DNA of 64,000 nt from Pratylenchus scribneri (lineage: Eukaryota; Nematoda; Chromadorea; Rhabditida; Pratylenchidae). The notes beneath the pieces are model-generated. The model had not been told where the DNA came from. It saw only the letters and a list, made by a program, of their open reading frames with translations, and did not search any database. The stretch covers positions 1,302,001 to 1,366,000 of the forward strand of contig JAQSEB010000020.1 in the NCBI GenBank assembly GCA_030063045.1, written 5' to 3'. Position numbers and translations under genes: made by a program. Below are positions 1 to 13,400 of this stretch, piece after piece (within the stretch, counting starts at the first letter, position 1; every line of letters starts with the position of its first letter).

Positions 1-3000
1 ATTTCCTGGGAGAGCTTAAAGTCCGGTTCGAAGCCAAGATTGCCGCCAGGACTGCTCTCGAACATGAAACCAAAGTCTAATAATGGGAAAATTAATTGAT
101 AAATATCAGAAAAACCAACCAATATGAATGATTGAACCAGCGGAATTGAGCATTATATTCCCATTATGCCGGTCTTTGATTTGCAACAGAAAACTGAATA
201 CACTGTATGCGGCCATACTTTTGATGAAATTCCGTCTTAAATTAATATTTCAATTAAAATATAATTAAAAAATAATCTACCGTGCTTGTTGGAATCCTTT
301 GCTGTTTTCTTCGCCATATTTTGTCACAAAATATTCAAATAATCCTTAATAAATTTTTTAAATGATCAAATTGATAATTCTTACCATAATCCGTTTGCCT
401 TCCCAGCTGATCTCTTGACCGGGAGTCCGGAACGCATTCAATCACCCCACATCCCGGGTTTGTGGCCACCACTTGGTAAGGAAATAATTGAATGTCCAAA
501 TTGACTGTAGTGCAAATTTTCTTGATCAATTGCATCAATTGAAGTGCCAAAATGTCCTGCCGAACGTCGTCTCCTACCTAAAATATTTTTTAGTATAATA
601 ATGGAATAATTTAATTACCTTAAAAATTGCTGCTTTCCAAGAAACGGTCTCTGCACAGCAGCCGGCACCGCCAGCGAAATTATCCTTTGCCAATGTAGTC
701 AATATTGAGGCCGGTTGTTGTTGTTCTGCCGAATTTGCACTTGAACTTGAATGAGTTGGCGAGAAGTTCAGAATGTTTTTCGACTTTGAATGCCTTCGAT
801 GATGGCCTTTTTGCGAAATGGCCACATTTTTATCGGCCAATTCCCCAGACGGGCTATTCTGGTAGGCTTCCAGCGCAATTCTCTCCACATTTTCCACACC
901 ACAATAGCGTATTTTGAATCGGACAAGAAAGGGCGCTTTTGCAGCACTAAAAATTAATTAATTAAAATATTTAATTTGACAAAAAAAATTGGGCTCAATG
1001 GACATTTCTAGTTAATAGAGACTCTGAACCTTATTACAATTCTAATTCAGTTTTGAACCAATAAACCAAAATCGGTTTAAACCGTTTAATAAACTAATAA
1101 TTATCCAAATCAAATTCTTCATTTTAAAACAAAAACTGCACCTTTGCATTGGACTGGCAGAAGCATAGTCAATTTCAAGCAGAATTGACTCCGGATTTGA
1201 TGGCAAATAATTCACATTCAGCAGTTGAATTTCAGCCAGTGCTTTCAGACAAGCCCTTTTTCGTGCATCTCCCTTTGGTACTGGCTTGATTGCACCCGAA
1301 ATGCTGGTTATCCGGTCGACAAAATCGAATTCTGCTTGATAAAATCGTCGAGACGCTCCTTCCAATCGGGCCATTATCTAAATAAAAATGTTAACAAATA
1401 TTTCAATGTTTTTCGCTTACTTTGTCCACAATTTCTTTCAATGGCTTGTACATGATAGGATCCTCGCATTTTGCCTCCTCATCAGTGTACATATTTGCCC
1501 GCATATTCCATAAGAGTTGGTGGGCTAACAATTGGGAATGAGCAGACAAATTCAGAATTAAATTTGTGATGTAACCCATCTAAAAAATAATTAAAAAAAA
1601 AATAATAATTTTGGACAGTGAATTGACCGTATCCCAACGGACGGCTTGCACAATTTGCGGAATATAATGGAGAAGAACATCGCAAGAGTAGGATTTGAGG
1701 ACGCGAACGGCGTATTGAAGTGTTATTGGATGGATGTTGTGAATTCGAGGGCAAAGCAGGGAAAGTGCTTGGACTGGAGAGCATCGGGCCCAAGTAATCA
1801 GGTGGGTTAACTTAAAATTAGTCAAATGTCATTGAAAATTGAAAAGTCAACATTTTTTATTTTATTATATTTATTTAAAGTCAGAATAATATCAAGTGGG
1901 AGAATGGGGACCATTCGCTTTTGCAAAAATTTAGGTCTCGGGTTCGAATCCGCCTGAGATCAATTAATTTTTTCAGGCTTGACAACCTCTTATATTCATT
2001 TTTATATATTCTAATGTAAATTTTTTTGTCGAAATATAGTATTTTTGAACGAGGTAGGAAATGCACTAATATTACCAATTAAAATTTTGTTTAATTGAAA
2101 ATTCACCTCAATTCGCTCATAGTTTGTCACCGGATCGCCAAGGAAGATTGGAATTGCCTCAGGCATGTGGGAAACATCTTCGGGATGGGCACGAACCAAT
2201 TCTTGAAGTATAATATTCACAATTGGATAGAGTCGGAATCTTAAATATTTTTAAAAATTGATTAAAATATGCAAAGTTTCCATTACCTTGAGGCCATATG
2301 AACGGCCATTTGGGGCGATATCTCCCATGCAAATTTGGTATTTTCACGCATTTGTTTTTGGTCAGGACGAGTTTGCAATTCAGTGCCCAATGTGCTCTTC
2401 AGATATTGATCAAATTCCACTTCGCCCGGTTCAAGCAGGTCTTGGCGTGGATAAAGCCAAGCATAGAGCCGTTCAATTTCGTTTAGCTATAAGTTTTATT
2501 TCATTTCTTGTTTAATTTAAGTCTTTAATTAATAAAAATTATAAAACTTTAATTTTAAGGTTATTTCTAATAATTAATTAATTTTGATTTGACTAACCAA
2601 ATAAATCAAAAGTAATTGCCGTTTCCTCAGCAAATTCTTCATTTGTCGATCAATGAATTGGGCATTTTCATCATTAATTTTACTGCTCTGACTCCTTCCC
2701 ATTGTGTCTGTTCCGGCGCCCAATGTTCGACTTTGTTGTGTTCCAACACCATTTGCCGTAGCCTGTGCTGAAGTTGACCACATTGAGGCGGTCCGCGGTG
2801 CTGATGAATGCCATGTTTGGTATTTTGTGGCCTCATTTGTGGCAGAAGTTTGTCCATTTTGTTGCATTAATTGTTGTAAATTGCTAAAGCTCAATTCGGG
2901 ATCTAAAATTTATTTAATAAATTTCATAAAATTTAAAAAACCATTTGTTGTGAATGATTCCTTGCGAACATATTTTGAATCGGCATACAATGCTTGCCAA

Positions 3001-6000
3001 AATTGCACCAAACTTCGAATGTCATTGGCCAATGCTGTGCCGGTGTGCAGCGGAGTTTGTGGTGCCATCGTGAAATAATCGAATGCAACGGAATAAATCC
3101 GCTGCCGCAAAATATTCTTTGAAATCCTCGATCCACCCGCTTCGCCCTGGATCATTGTTAGGGCGGCACAAATAAGGCGAAATCGAGTGCTAATTGTGTT
3201 GATATTCCGTGACATTAATGCTGAATAAAAATGTTTTTTTTTTTAATTGAATGGAATATTTACGTGTTTTTTGTGCCTTGGATTCAATTGTGGAGGCAAA
3301 AATCAGCTTATCCATTGGCAAATTTGGCACCGGCGAATTGTCGCCAACTTGAATGGAAAATGTTTGCAAAAACATCATTTCCAACAGGTCAATTTGTTCT
3401 TGGCCACAATATTTGGCCAAACTGACTCGTTCGCACAAAAACTGTAAATAAATTAATTATAAATATTAATAATTAATTTACATTTATCCAAATATTATGT
3501 GGGCTGATTGCTGGCAATGGTCGTTGGACTGTATTTTCGGTGGAAAGAGGACAATCAAAATGGTCAAATGCCCGGTTGAAGAGGCCAAGTCCGCGTTGAG
3601 CCACCGTTTTCCAGCAACTGGCCATTTGTTGGAGAAAATCAATTTGAATATCCTCACGGGCCACCAAAATCCAATTCCAGCAAATTACACAAAGTCGCAT
3701 GGTTTGGTCTGTGAAACGTCGTAGAGGGGCCCAAATTATTGAGTGCAGAATTTTTTGGTTGATTTCTAAAAAAAATTTTTATTTATCGAATTAAATTATT
3801 TAAAAAACCTACTTTCGGAAAATATAAAATAGGCGGTCATCAGCTGGAATGGTTTGTCCAAACTGTTCAATTCGGTTGATTGCAATGCCCGGTCCAACAT
3901 TTGTTCCAAATGGTCCGAAAGCAATTGATGGGCCACATCCTCGCTGCTGTGTGTGTCCTTTAACATTTCGAACATTCCCTTGATTTGGCCCAAATAATTG
4001 GATCGTTGATTCAGTGCAGACAAATATGTGGAAATGTCCACTGGGCCATTTGTGACATCCGCACCTTAAAATTTATATTTATGGATGAATTAATTTTAAA
4101 ATTTTTTTTTAAACTGCGGCAGTTAATGAATGTTTGGCGCTGTCGGTTATTGTCTTGCTTTTTCCCCCTTTTTACTAGGGTTCGATTCCACTGTGAGGCA
4201 ACCAATTTTTTTAATGGCAAAAATTAATGATTCATGTCGGAAATTTAAAAAATTTAAAGCTAATAATTCCCACCTGCCATACTGCCACTCGCTGTCGATA
4301 TTGCATCACTGTTATGATGGGCAGGAGGCGGTGCCAACATTGCGGATGAACCGCCGCTTCCACTTGAGGCAAAGAGTGAATTTAGCAATTCCCTTTCTGT
4401 GCAACTGAGCACCGTGTTGATTGTCAGCCGTAAACTGTTGTCGGCAATTGAGTCTATGGATCGAATGAATTCAAGCAAATGACTGTTTGTTAATCCGGGA
4501 GCCCATTTCACGGCTTCACATAAAATTTGTTCGCATCGTTTAGAGAAATCCTTGGCCACTGATTTTCGACCATCCAAAGAATCCTTTAAAAAATTATTAA
4601 ATAATTTTATTTTAATTAATTCCCCCATTTTAAACCTGCAAAAGGATGGATTTCATTTGAGGAAATTCGATGGTCGATTGAGTACAGGTTGGATCCTCGT
4701 CAATATTTTTGATCAGTGCCTTCATAATTTGCAAGGCAGCCGTAATGACTTTGCCATTCCAAAGCAGAAATGGGAATGCATCGATCAATTTTGCCAGACA
4801 AACATCGGCCACTCGGCGAATTTCACGCAAAATATTATTGAATTGAATGAGCAAATATTGGGCCAAATGTTCCAATTCCAGGCGGGTTTTCTCATCATTG
4901 TCCGCATTTTTGCGTGTTTTTTCGGCCAAAAATTCATCGAATATGATTATGGAACTGGCCAACAGGCATTGCCAAATTCCGGTTTTGTCTTTTCGAATTG
5001 CTCTGAAATAATATTAAAAAATTAATTTTTAATCAATAATTATTTAGGTTTTTTTATTTAATTCATATTATTTTTTAAATTCTAATTTACCTACGTATTT
5101 CTTCTATTAGTAACCCATGGGTTTATAATTTTCAGAGCTTCTTTAGAGTGCGCCTCTAATAGAATAGTTAAAAATGGTAGAAAATAATATTTTTTTCTAT
5201 AATTTTATTAAATATATTTTACCATAACTATTTAAATATTTAGAAAATTAATCTCCAAACAAAATAGGACCAACCTATTCTCCAGATAGCAAAATATTGA
5301 ATGCAATGAGTCCATTTGTTTTGAATTGATCACTCGCATTTTCTCCAGCCGACAAACTGCCAACAAATAAACACAATAGCCAATGTCCATCCGGGACACA
5401 ATTGCGGCGACCTCCGTATTTTGTTTGAATTCAGTGGAGAGCAAATTTCGGACTTCTTGCAGCTCCGTAGGCGTTAAACCTTGGATTTTCAGCGCGGCAT
5501 TCTCAATCATTTCAGTTTTGAAATTCTCAGATGGCAAAAGTGGTGGAGATTTAATGGCAATTTTGCAAATTGCATTGTACCATTCCTCTGGCCATAGTCC
5601 TTAAAAATGAAATTTTTTGTTTATACTAATAGGATTAGACTGGTTAGAATTTAGATTTTTTCAAAAAAAATTTTTTAGTCGAATGGGTTAACCTTTTAAT
5701 TTTGCAATATGTAAGTCTCGGATTCGAATCCGCTCAGAGACAAATATTTTTTTTCGAATTTTATTTTCACTTTTATTCACTTTTATGTATTGTACATTTC
5801 TAGATGAAATAGGGTGATTCGAGCAAAAAAAAACCTTACCATCTAATAAGTACCAGTACCAATATTATTTTTCTTATTTAGAAAATTTAAATTATTATTT
5901 TTTGAATATATTCCCAATTTATGCTTATTTTTTTAAATGTAAATTAAACCTGTGGATGAAGCGAAACCAAGCAAAACACAATAAAACCAAAAGTCGCGAA

Positions 6001-9000
6001 AATAATTCCTCAGTCGGACTGAAGGTATTCGAATTGGTGCCATCCTTTCCAACAATGAAGCAATTTTGGGGATTAAAACGCCCAAATTTCCGGCACCAGC
6101 GGATTTCTTAAAAATTTAAATAATTAAAATTTATTTTTGAAATTACTTTTGCCATAAATTTGTGCACTTTTTCGCCAATTCTCTCCCCCTCCAGGCCCAA
6201 TTGAATGAAAAGTTCCAAAAGACGAAGCAAAAATGCCATTTGTTTGTCTTCATCCTCCAATGTGCAAGCAATTTTGGCCAACGCATTGTCAACGGCCAAT
6301 GAAACATGTCTGAAAATTTAAAGCACAAATTAGATTTAAAATTATTTTCACAAAACGTACGCATATCGACTGTCCGGTGAGGAATGCGAGGAATAAACTC
6401 GGCTGCTCGATTCAATTGTAATTCGGGTGTATAATTTCATTATTTTGTCGTAAATTGTTTTCTAAATTTTAAATTAATTTTTGAAACATTTAAATTCCAT
6501 TTACGGCGCCAGCAATCCACATATCGGCCAATGAGGCAATAATTAAATTATCGTCTTGGGATGGTGGATTCGAAAAACGTTGAAGGAAAATCTAAAAAAA
6601 TAATTTTAAAAAATAATTTTAAAACTCTAAAAATACCTGAAATATTAACTCCGAGGAGGAGGTGTCCGAAACAAATGCTTCGCCCAATTTTCCCAATGTT
6701 CTGATCACATTTTCGGACACAAAAAATGCTTTACTAAAATAATAAAATATTTGACATTAAATTTTTTCCTTTTGGGTAACCTGTCATTTTCCTTCTCCGA
6801 TGCAACCGTGTAGAGGCGAGAGGAAAGACTGGCAAAGCAAGCCTGCAAACTGCTTTGGTCCACATTTATTGCCGATTTTAATGCACTAAAATTAAATTTA
6901 ATGTTTTTGAGTATGTTTTAAAATGAAAACCGTGAGAGTGAATTTATGGCGGATGAACGGAGACTGGCCAAGCCAATTTTTTTGCGAGCCACAATCAACT
7001 GCTCTTTTGTACTGGATTTTGGCGTTTGCTCATTTTTTACCTTCTAAATAGCCAATTGAATTATTTAATAAAAATTTTTGGGTGTTTGAAAATTATTTCA
7101 AAAATTTGTTTGAAAATTTTTTTGGCCTAATGGGTGGGTTAACCTTTTTTTACAACATTTAGGTCTCGGGTTCGAATCCGCCCAGAGGCCAATATTTTTT
7201 GCAAATTTATTGATTTATTTTGTATTCTATAGTATATCTCTAGGCAAAATATTGTAATTGAAGTAATAAAAATGTGGTACGGTTACAAATTCTTGGTATA
7301 ATATTTATTTTTACAATTAAATTTAAATAAATTTTTAAAATTAATTAATAACCGTTTCCGATGATATTTTTAATAAAATTGGGCACGGATCCAGAAGAAA
7401 TTTGCATAAAAGACGAATAATCAACGTATTGGCCAATGTTGGGAATTTCTCTGCCAAACTGCCCATCGCCTCCAAGGCCATCACATTCACTGGCATATGG
7501 GCCAAAACGTGGCGATGTGGGAGCCACATTTTCTCCGAAATTGTTCCACAAATCAAATCACCATCTTGAAAAATGATAAAAAAAAATATTAAAATTAATT
7601 AATTTTTTTGTTACCATTTTCATCGGTGGCACTCCAAACAATTAATTCCAGGCAAATTGAATTGGCAATGACCAGCATTTTGACTCGATTCACCGATGAA
7701 TCTTTGTCAAATACTCGATGCCTTTGTTGCTGATGGGATTGTCCCAAATCGAATGTGGTGATCATTGAACGTTCATCGAATTGGCTTTTTTGGCCGATTG
7801 TTTCTTGGCCACGTTTGAAGATGGCCAAAAAGAAGTCATTTATCTTAAAAATAAAAGTTAATTTCCTATTAATTATTTTAAACTTACATCATTGGCAAAT
7901 GATTCAGGAATTTGATCGGCCTTTTCGCCAATTGTAAATGGTGTCAAAATGTCTCGAAGCAGAGTGGATGTGACGAGAATTAATGTTTCGGACACGGTCA
8001 AATATGGAAATTTGCGCAATTCTGAACTGATGAACACTTGACCAGCATAAATGTCCAATTTTTGGAGCAGATCAAAGTCGAGAAGAATTTTAGCCTTTAA
8101 TAAATTTTATATTTTTTATAAAAAAAATTGGTCAAACATTTTCGGTGATCCTTTTGATTTCATCAAAGCAGAAATAATATTTTTGAATGCCTTCTCTTTT
8201 TCGTGTGTTTAAGAAACTGCTTCCATGGCGAATAAATAATTTTTTGTGCTGATTCAATTCTGCTTCTTGTTTTTGATCATTCCAAAACCAATTTGAAGAG
8301 TCCGTGTTCAAACTATTTAATGAAAATGAAAAATTAATATTAAAATGGAATAGAATAAGAGGCTACATTAACCCGTTTTCTATTATAATGTAGAATGTAT
8401 AAAAATTTATAAAAATGGCAACCAAGCCAAAAAAAAATTATTTGCCTCTGAAAGGATTCGAACCCGAAATCTATTGTAAAACAAAGTAGGTAACACCTCT
8501 GCCACGAGTTCTTTATAAATCTAAACCAACTTAAACCTATTAAGTTCCTAATTGAAAGGAAAAATTGATAAAAGAAAAAGAACAAATCCAAAAGGAAAGC
8601 CTATTGGTTAAAATTACTCATTCATTGATTTTAATCAAAAAGTTAGTTATAATTATTGAAAACCTGAATGTTCGAGGCCCTTTACAATCCGCAGAATTTA
8701 CAGAAAACGGTGGAGGATATACATTTGAGATCAATGGAAAGTTGAGATCATCACTAAATCGTCCAATTGCCCGCAAAAGACCAATCAAAATTGATGTTAA
8801 TTTCATTATATCAACTGCAAAATTATTTCGGATTGAATTAGTATTTTATAAAAATTTTAAAACCTTTGGCCTCCAATTCTGTATTTTTATTTTTGGCATT
8901 CAACTTGTCTTCTTCAACTTCTTGTTGTCTATTTTGAGCAAAATTTTTGATTTTCCCAACCAATTGTTCTAATAAATCAATTTGAGTTTTGACAATAAGA

Positions 9001-9518
9001 TCCCGAACATGGGAGAAATGGGCGGCCATATCCGCAAGAACAGTGTTCAAACAGAATGAGAATTGCTCTTGGATTGTTATTTCTAAAAAATCAAAAAGGT
9101 TAAATTATTCTAATCAAATCAATTTTTTGTATTAATTATTTTAATCCATTAAAAACATAAAAACCTTACTATTGTTTTTATCAATTTCGGCGTCATCATA
9201 CCATCGAATATGAGGGAACATTTCCAGCGCATTTGTTAGAAATTTTGTGAATGTTTCAGCATGCTAAAAGTGAATTGATAATTAAACTCGGCTTATGATA
9301 TAAATATGAACCTTCCCAGATGAATATAGCACATAAATTCCGGTGGAAAGTAGGGCACACCGGACATTATGATTGAGTGGCGCATTCTCGATTCCATTTG
9401 AGATTGGCCCAAGAAGTTGGCTTTTAACTTGGTAAAATGTCAGTTCCGGTTGTTTGCATAAACACAGAGCAATGCAATAGCGGTTGGAGAAGTTGAAATC
9501 TTCGGTTGCCGAGTTCAT
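1..9518 (-). CDS. PI4KA: Phosphatidylinositol 4-kinase III alpha (PI4KA type), 3' end cut by the window
   Basis: This lipid kinase makes phosphatidylinositol 4-phosphate, chiefly at the plasma membrane. The C-terminal catalytic domain is unmistakable. An exon near 897-574 ends in SWKAAIFKV; the next (about 589-386) starts GDDVRQD and carries [20 protein letters not shown] and [11 protein letters not shown]. The exon near 237-120 has [10 protein letters not shown] (catalytic loop), and the last one in the window starts [16 protein letters not shown]. The reading then leaves the window before the end of the kinase domain. The rest is a long helical N-terminal region split into roughly 30 or more small exons with 40-60 bp introns. 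The proposed start is ATG at 9518; exon 1 (9518-9312) ends at AAG before GTTCAT, and exon 2 begins at CATGCTGAAACA. Segments near the start ([15 protein letters not shown], then [13 protein letters not shown]) fit the N-terminus of animal PI4KA. Four tRNA-derived repeats sit in its introns. The identity is firm; most internal exon borders were not fixed. Confidence 0.93.
1893..2045 (+). repeat. tRNA-derived SINE-like element, copy 1
   Basis: A perfect Pol III B-box (GGTTCGAATCC) lies at 1941-1951 within a T-arm-like hairpin, followed by an AT-rich body containing TTTATATATTCTAATGTA. The A-box side is poorly preserved. It lies in a PI4KA intron. Confidence 0.55.
5088..5175. repeat. Inverted-repeat element, family C, short copy
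   Basis: The outer arms (TACGTATTTCTTCTATTAG and CTAATAGAATAG) are inverted relative to each other and match the termini of other family C copies (TACCGTAAATTCTCTATTAG type). It lies in a PI4KA intron. Confidence 0.45.
5672..5820 (+). repeat. tRNA-derived SINE-like element, copy 2
   Basis: The sequence has an A-box-like GAATGGGTTAACC, a B-box GATTCGAATCC at 5721-5731 and a 3' end CTCAGAGAC, followed by a T-run and a body with TTATGTATTGTACATTTCTAG. Its order of parts matches the copies at 1.9, 7.1 and 8.4 kb. It lies in a PI4KA intron. Confidence 0.6.
7118..7260 (+). repeat. tRNA-derived SINE-like element, copy 3 (best tRNA-like head)
   Basis: The head starts TTGGCCTAATGGG and ends CCCAGAGGCCAA, which can pair like an acceptor stem. 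A D-arm-like GGGTTAACC and a perfect B-box (7169-7179) lie between them, but the anticodon arm is replaced by an AT-rich stretch, so this is not a working tRNA gene. A body with TTTTGTATTCTATAGTATAT follows. It lies in a PI4KA intron. Confidence 0.62.
8385..8530 (-). repeat. tRNA-derived SINE-like element, copy 4 (reverse orientation)
   Basis: Read on the minus strand it has an A-box-like GTGGCAGAGGTGTTACC, a B-box GGTTCGAATCC (8454-8464) and a 3' end CAGAGGC. A T-run and a body with TTATACATTCTACATTATAA follow. It lies in a PI4KA intron, opposite in orientation to the other three copies. Confidence 0.6.
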
Positions 9519-9617
9519 CTTTCTTGATGATCAATAAAATAATAATTAATATATTTAAAAGATATTTTACAAAGTAATTAACAAAATATGATAATTGTGT
9601 CAACTTATATTTGTACA

Positions 9618-9623
9618 TTTATT
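9618..9623 (-). promoter_or_regulatory. Polyadenylation signal AATAAA downstream of CMC2
   Basis: AATAAA on the minus strand lies about 36 bp past the CMC2 stop and about 100 bp upstream of the PI4KA start. This is the spacing expected between operon partners in nematodes. Confidence 0.5.
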
Positions 9624-9658
9624 CATAAATCTATAATTCTAATGAATGATTTTATCAT

Positions 9659-10071
9659 TTAAACACTACAACATCCGGTTTTATCTGCTGGTTTGTTGAA
9701 ATTCAATTTTCCTTCTTCCTTCAATTTATTCAATGTGCGCGTATATCGCTCTTCCGGCAATCGATTGTTCTCCAAAAGTCGTCTTTTCTGTTTATTTGTT
9801 TCTCTTTAAATTGGAGAATTAGCACTTTTAATTATTTATTGATTGAAACCTGCGATAAAGACGTTCTTGCTTGAAACAGGCGCCTGCCGCTTGATACCAT
9901 TTATCACATTCTTGTAATATAATTTGTCCTTAAATTAAAAATTTATTAAATTAATTTCTCTATTTTCTTACTGAATAATGATTTTTCAATTCGGCAATCT
10001 TGCCAAAGTTGAACAAGAAAATTGCATTCTTCTGTGTGTAGATGTGGAGATAAATCGGCAGGAATTGTCAT
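9659..10071 (-). CDS. CMC2: CMC2 homologue, twin-CX9C mitochondrial cytochrome c oxidase assembly factor
   Basis: Small intermembrane-space protein of the CMC family, needed for cytochrome c oxidase biogenesis. Three exons are read: 10071-9970 (starts MTIPADLSPHLHTEECNFL, ends before GTAAG), one near 9929-9851, and one near 9806-9659 that starts at ETNKQKRRLL after TTTAAAG and ends with TAA. The first residues closely match the animal CMC2 start (DLSPHLHTEECN). Both CX9C motifs are present and correctly spaced: C-NFLVQLWQD-C and C-DKWYQAAGA-C. The predicted product is about 107 aa, somewhat longer than human CMC2 through a Lys/Glu-rich tail ending in GCCSV. It lies just upstream of PI4KA on the same strand. 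Confidence 0.9.
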
Positions 10072-10436
10072 TATTAAAATAAAACGTTAAATCTTCTGAA
10101 GTTTTACGAATTAATAATTGGAAATAATAGGTGATAACTGATAAATTGTTAATGTGATAACTGATTGATAAGTATGGGATAGAATTTTAATATTGAGAAT
10201 GGTAATGCGACTCGAATAAGATGCATAACCGGTGAATGGGAATCTGGATCAAGGAATCGATCAATAATATTCGATTCGATTCGAATCTAGAATCGAGAGT
10301 AAATATATTAAGTCATGAGATAAAAATAATTGTCTTGAAATTGAGATGTGTAGATAAGCATTTTATAAAAATGTATTTTTGGATTGATTTCATTCATAAT
10401 TTTTGAACAATTTGACTATTATGCACAAAATTATAT

Positions 10437-10442
10437 TTTATT
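10437..10442 (-). promoter_or_regulatory. Polyadenylation signal overlapping the PTR stop codon
   Basis: AATAAA on the minus strand overlaps the TAA stop of the patched-related gene at 10441-10443, implying a very short 3' untranslated region. Confidence 0.4.
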
Positions 10443-13400
10443 AATGTTTAAAATTTATTTTTCCAAAATTTTCCATATGCCTTTGATTTGATTTATCGAG
10501 GGAAAATTGTTCGGCTGCCGTCAGTGTACTAAATTTTGAATAGAGCGAATCATCTTCTCGGCTAATTTTCTTGGAATTCATAAGAAGGCCGGGAGGGAAA
10601 TTTAATCCATGCAAATGGAAGACTGATTTTTGTTGTTCTTCTGAATTTCTTCCGTAAAATATGGGCACTTTCGGCATTGGAGCGGAAATGTTCAAGGCCG
10701 TCAAAATTTGTGGTTCCTTTTCATCCCATTGAAAAAGGGTGAGCAAAACTGGTAAAATGACGAGGCCATGCAGAACACCAAGGCCAATGACCAGTGAAAT
10801 AGTTTTGAAGAAGGAACGAACTATGATTTGGAAAAAGAATTTTAGGCCAAAAAAATTTCCTTACAAATGTAACTTTCGGTGGAAGCAAGGAAGGAGACGC
10901 CGAGTACGGTAGATGAAGCACTTTGGATGATTGGCTTAATTGAGAAAATAATAAAAAATGTCAAACAAAATTAGGGGGAACCGTGCCAACGGCATAAAGG
11001 GCATTTCGCATTCTTTCCACAGAATTCCCCTTACTTCGGGCAAATGAATGGGCCAAATGGGCACAAAAATCGACGCAGAAGCCAATGCTCTTTTGTGGGG
11101 AAATAATATTGGATTAATTTGGTTCTTTTGGTGAATAATTTTGATCAAACTGACCATGACAATTGTGACCTAAAAATAGTAAAATTTTCCTTGAAAAATG
11201 GGTCCATTTAAATGGAAACCATTGAAATAAAATCGAGTCGAAGTGCGAAGAATGGCATCAAACCAAGAATGCCCAAATTTATGGAAACAATGCTGAATGA
11301 AACCCAAAGTGCAGCCTGGGGTTCCGGAATGAAAAGCAACGAAACCAGGACCACGGCCAATCCGGCGATGGCAATGGAAGAAACGGTGCCCGGCACAAGG
11401 GAATTGTATTGTTCGGCGAACTTAAAAAAAGTGAATTTCTATCGATGATTCTGATTCGTATTCGTCCAGATCGTCAGTATATGAAGCCCCTTATTGAAGG
11501 CAAAATTGCCTTAGGGAATATCATTTTTATTTGGTGGATTTTTTACTTCTTTTATTTTTACAGTAGTCAAAAAGGAAGCAGCCAATCTGGGAAGACTTTA
11601 GCCATATGGAAGTTTTAATTGTACTCTAAAAAGTGGTCTTTCATTTTTTTTGAAAACTGAAAACAATGTAAAATAATAAGCTTTCCCTTAAAATTCGGGC
11701 TTATTATTACCCCTCAGCCCTCATCAGATACGTAATTTTTTAAAGCTCAATTTCTTATCAAATTGTAGAGAATACTTTTGGCTTTCGGATAGCATATCGC
11801 CTTCCCCTATTGGCTATTGCCTTTCTGTGTTATGGTCCAAAAAATCCAAGTATTGAATCGTCCATAGTTATATAACATTGTCAAACTCAAAAGTCAAAAG
11901 GATGGCCAAATTTTAGTATATTCAATGAAACCCATAGACAATTTAAAATATTTTATCTGAAAGGAATCAGACGTTCCCTAATTCTCCTCTCCTTATTTAT
12001 TTCCTCTTATTTTGTCTCATTGAACTTATTTAAATTAATTTTTTTATCGGACCAAAAAGAAATCAGCATAAACGCTTGTGGGCAATTCACTGGATTCTGC
12101 CAATTTTCGGAACAATGTCATTGCGCGTGATTGATTCTGAAAGCCGACAAAACGAAGGCGAATTGGCACTGAAAATTGGGAAATTTTTTAAACATTTTAT
12201 TTTCGGCCACCTCTTGTTGCCTCCAATTCCGTGCCATTCTCACCAAAACGAATATCCCTTAAAAATTTGCATAAATTTATTTATCAATTTCTTATTAGAA
12301 TTGCCTTCGATATTTTCGATGTTCGCCGAGTTCAAGAAATTGTTTGAGACGAGGGACAAAATTCTCATTTGTTGTAAAAATGCCTTGGGCTTTTTGGAAA
12401 TGGAAAAATTGACGAAGCCTTATAATTGGATTGATTCGGAAATTCGGAAATGATCAAAAATTACCATGAATCCGCCACCCCCGTGAATTCTGTATGTTCA
12501 TACAATTCCACCTCCTTTTCCAAGATCAGCCAAAGGCGACGATGCCCATTTAGTCGGATCCGGGTCAAATTGTGCATCCAAACGTGCAAATGGCCGCCAT
12601 AATCTTGGGGAATTTACTTTTGGGTGCTTCAATATGGTGATGTACCGGGAAAATATTTTTCTGCCACTCGAAGGCCATTTTTTCCATAGGAATTTTCAGG
12701 CAATAAATCGTAGGGTTCCAAGCCTAATTGAATATTCAAACAACCATAAGAGGAGATCAACTGCAAAATTGGAAGGATGATTATTTGGAAGGAATTGACT
12801 GAGGCAATTTGCAAATGAAGGAATTTAAATAAATTTTTAATCTTTCAAAAATGGGCAAATTATTCTTACCGGAAAGAATGCAAATTAATTCTTTCCGGAA
12901 AGGGCAACCAGAAAAAGTGCAAATTAATTCTTTCCGGAAAGGGCAACCGGAAAGAGTGCAAATTAATTCTTTCCGGAAAGGGCAACCAGAAAAAGTGCAA
13001 ATTAATTCTTTCCGGAAAGGGCAAATAGAAAAAGTGCAAATTAATTTTCCGGAAAGGGCAAATAGAAAAAGTGCAAATTAATTCTTTCCGGAAAGGGCAA
13101 ATAGAAAAAGTGCAAATTAATTTTCCGGAAAGGGCAAATAGAAAAAGTGCAAATTAATTCTTTCCGGAAAGGGCAACCGGAAATAGTGCAAATTAATTCT
13201 TTCCGGAAAGGGCAAATTGAAAAAGTGCAATTTAATTCTTTCCGGAAAGGGCAACCGGAAAAAGTGCAAATTAATTCTTTCCGGAAAGGGCAACCGGAAA
13301 TAGTGCAAATTAATTCTTTCCGGAAAGGGCAAATTGAAAAAGTGCAAATTAATTCTTTCCGGAAAGGGCAAATAGAAAAAGTGCAAATTAATTCTTTCCG

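Noticed and set aside
7118..7185. A functional tRNA gene
   Set aside because: The B-box and acceptor-like pairing are good, but there is no anticodon arm, and sister copies are more degenerate. It is called a tRNA-derived repeat instead.
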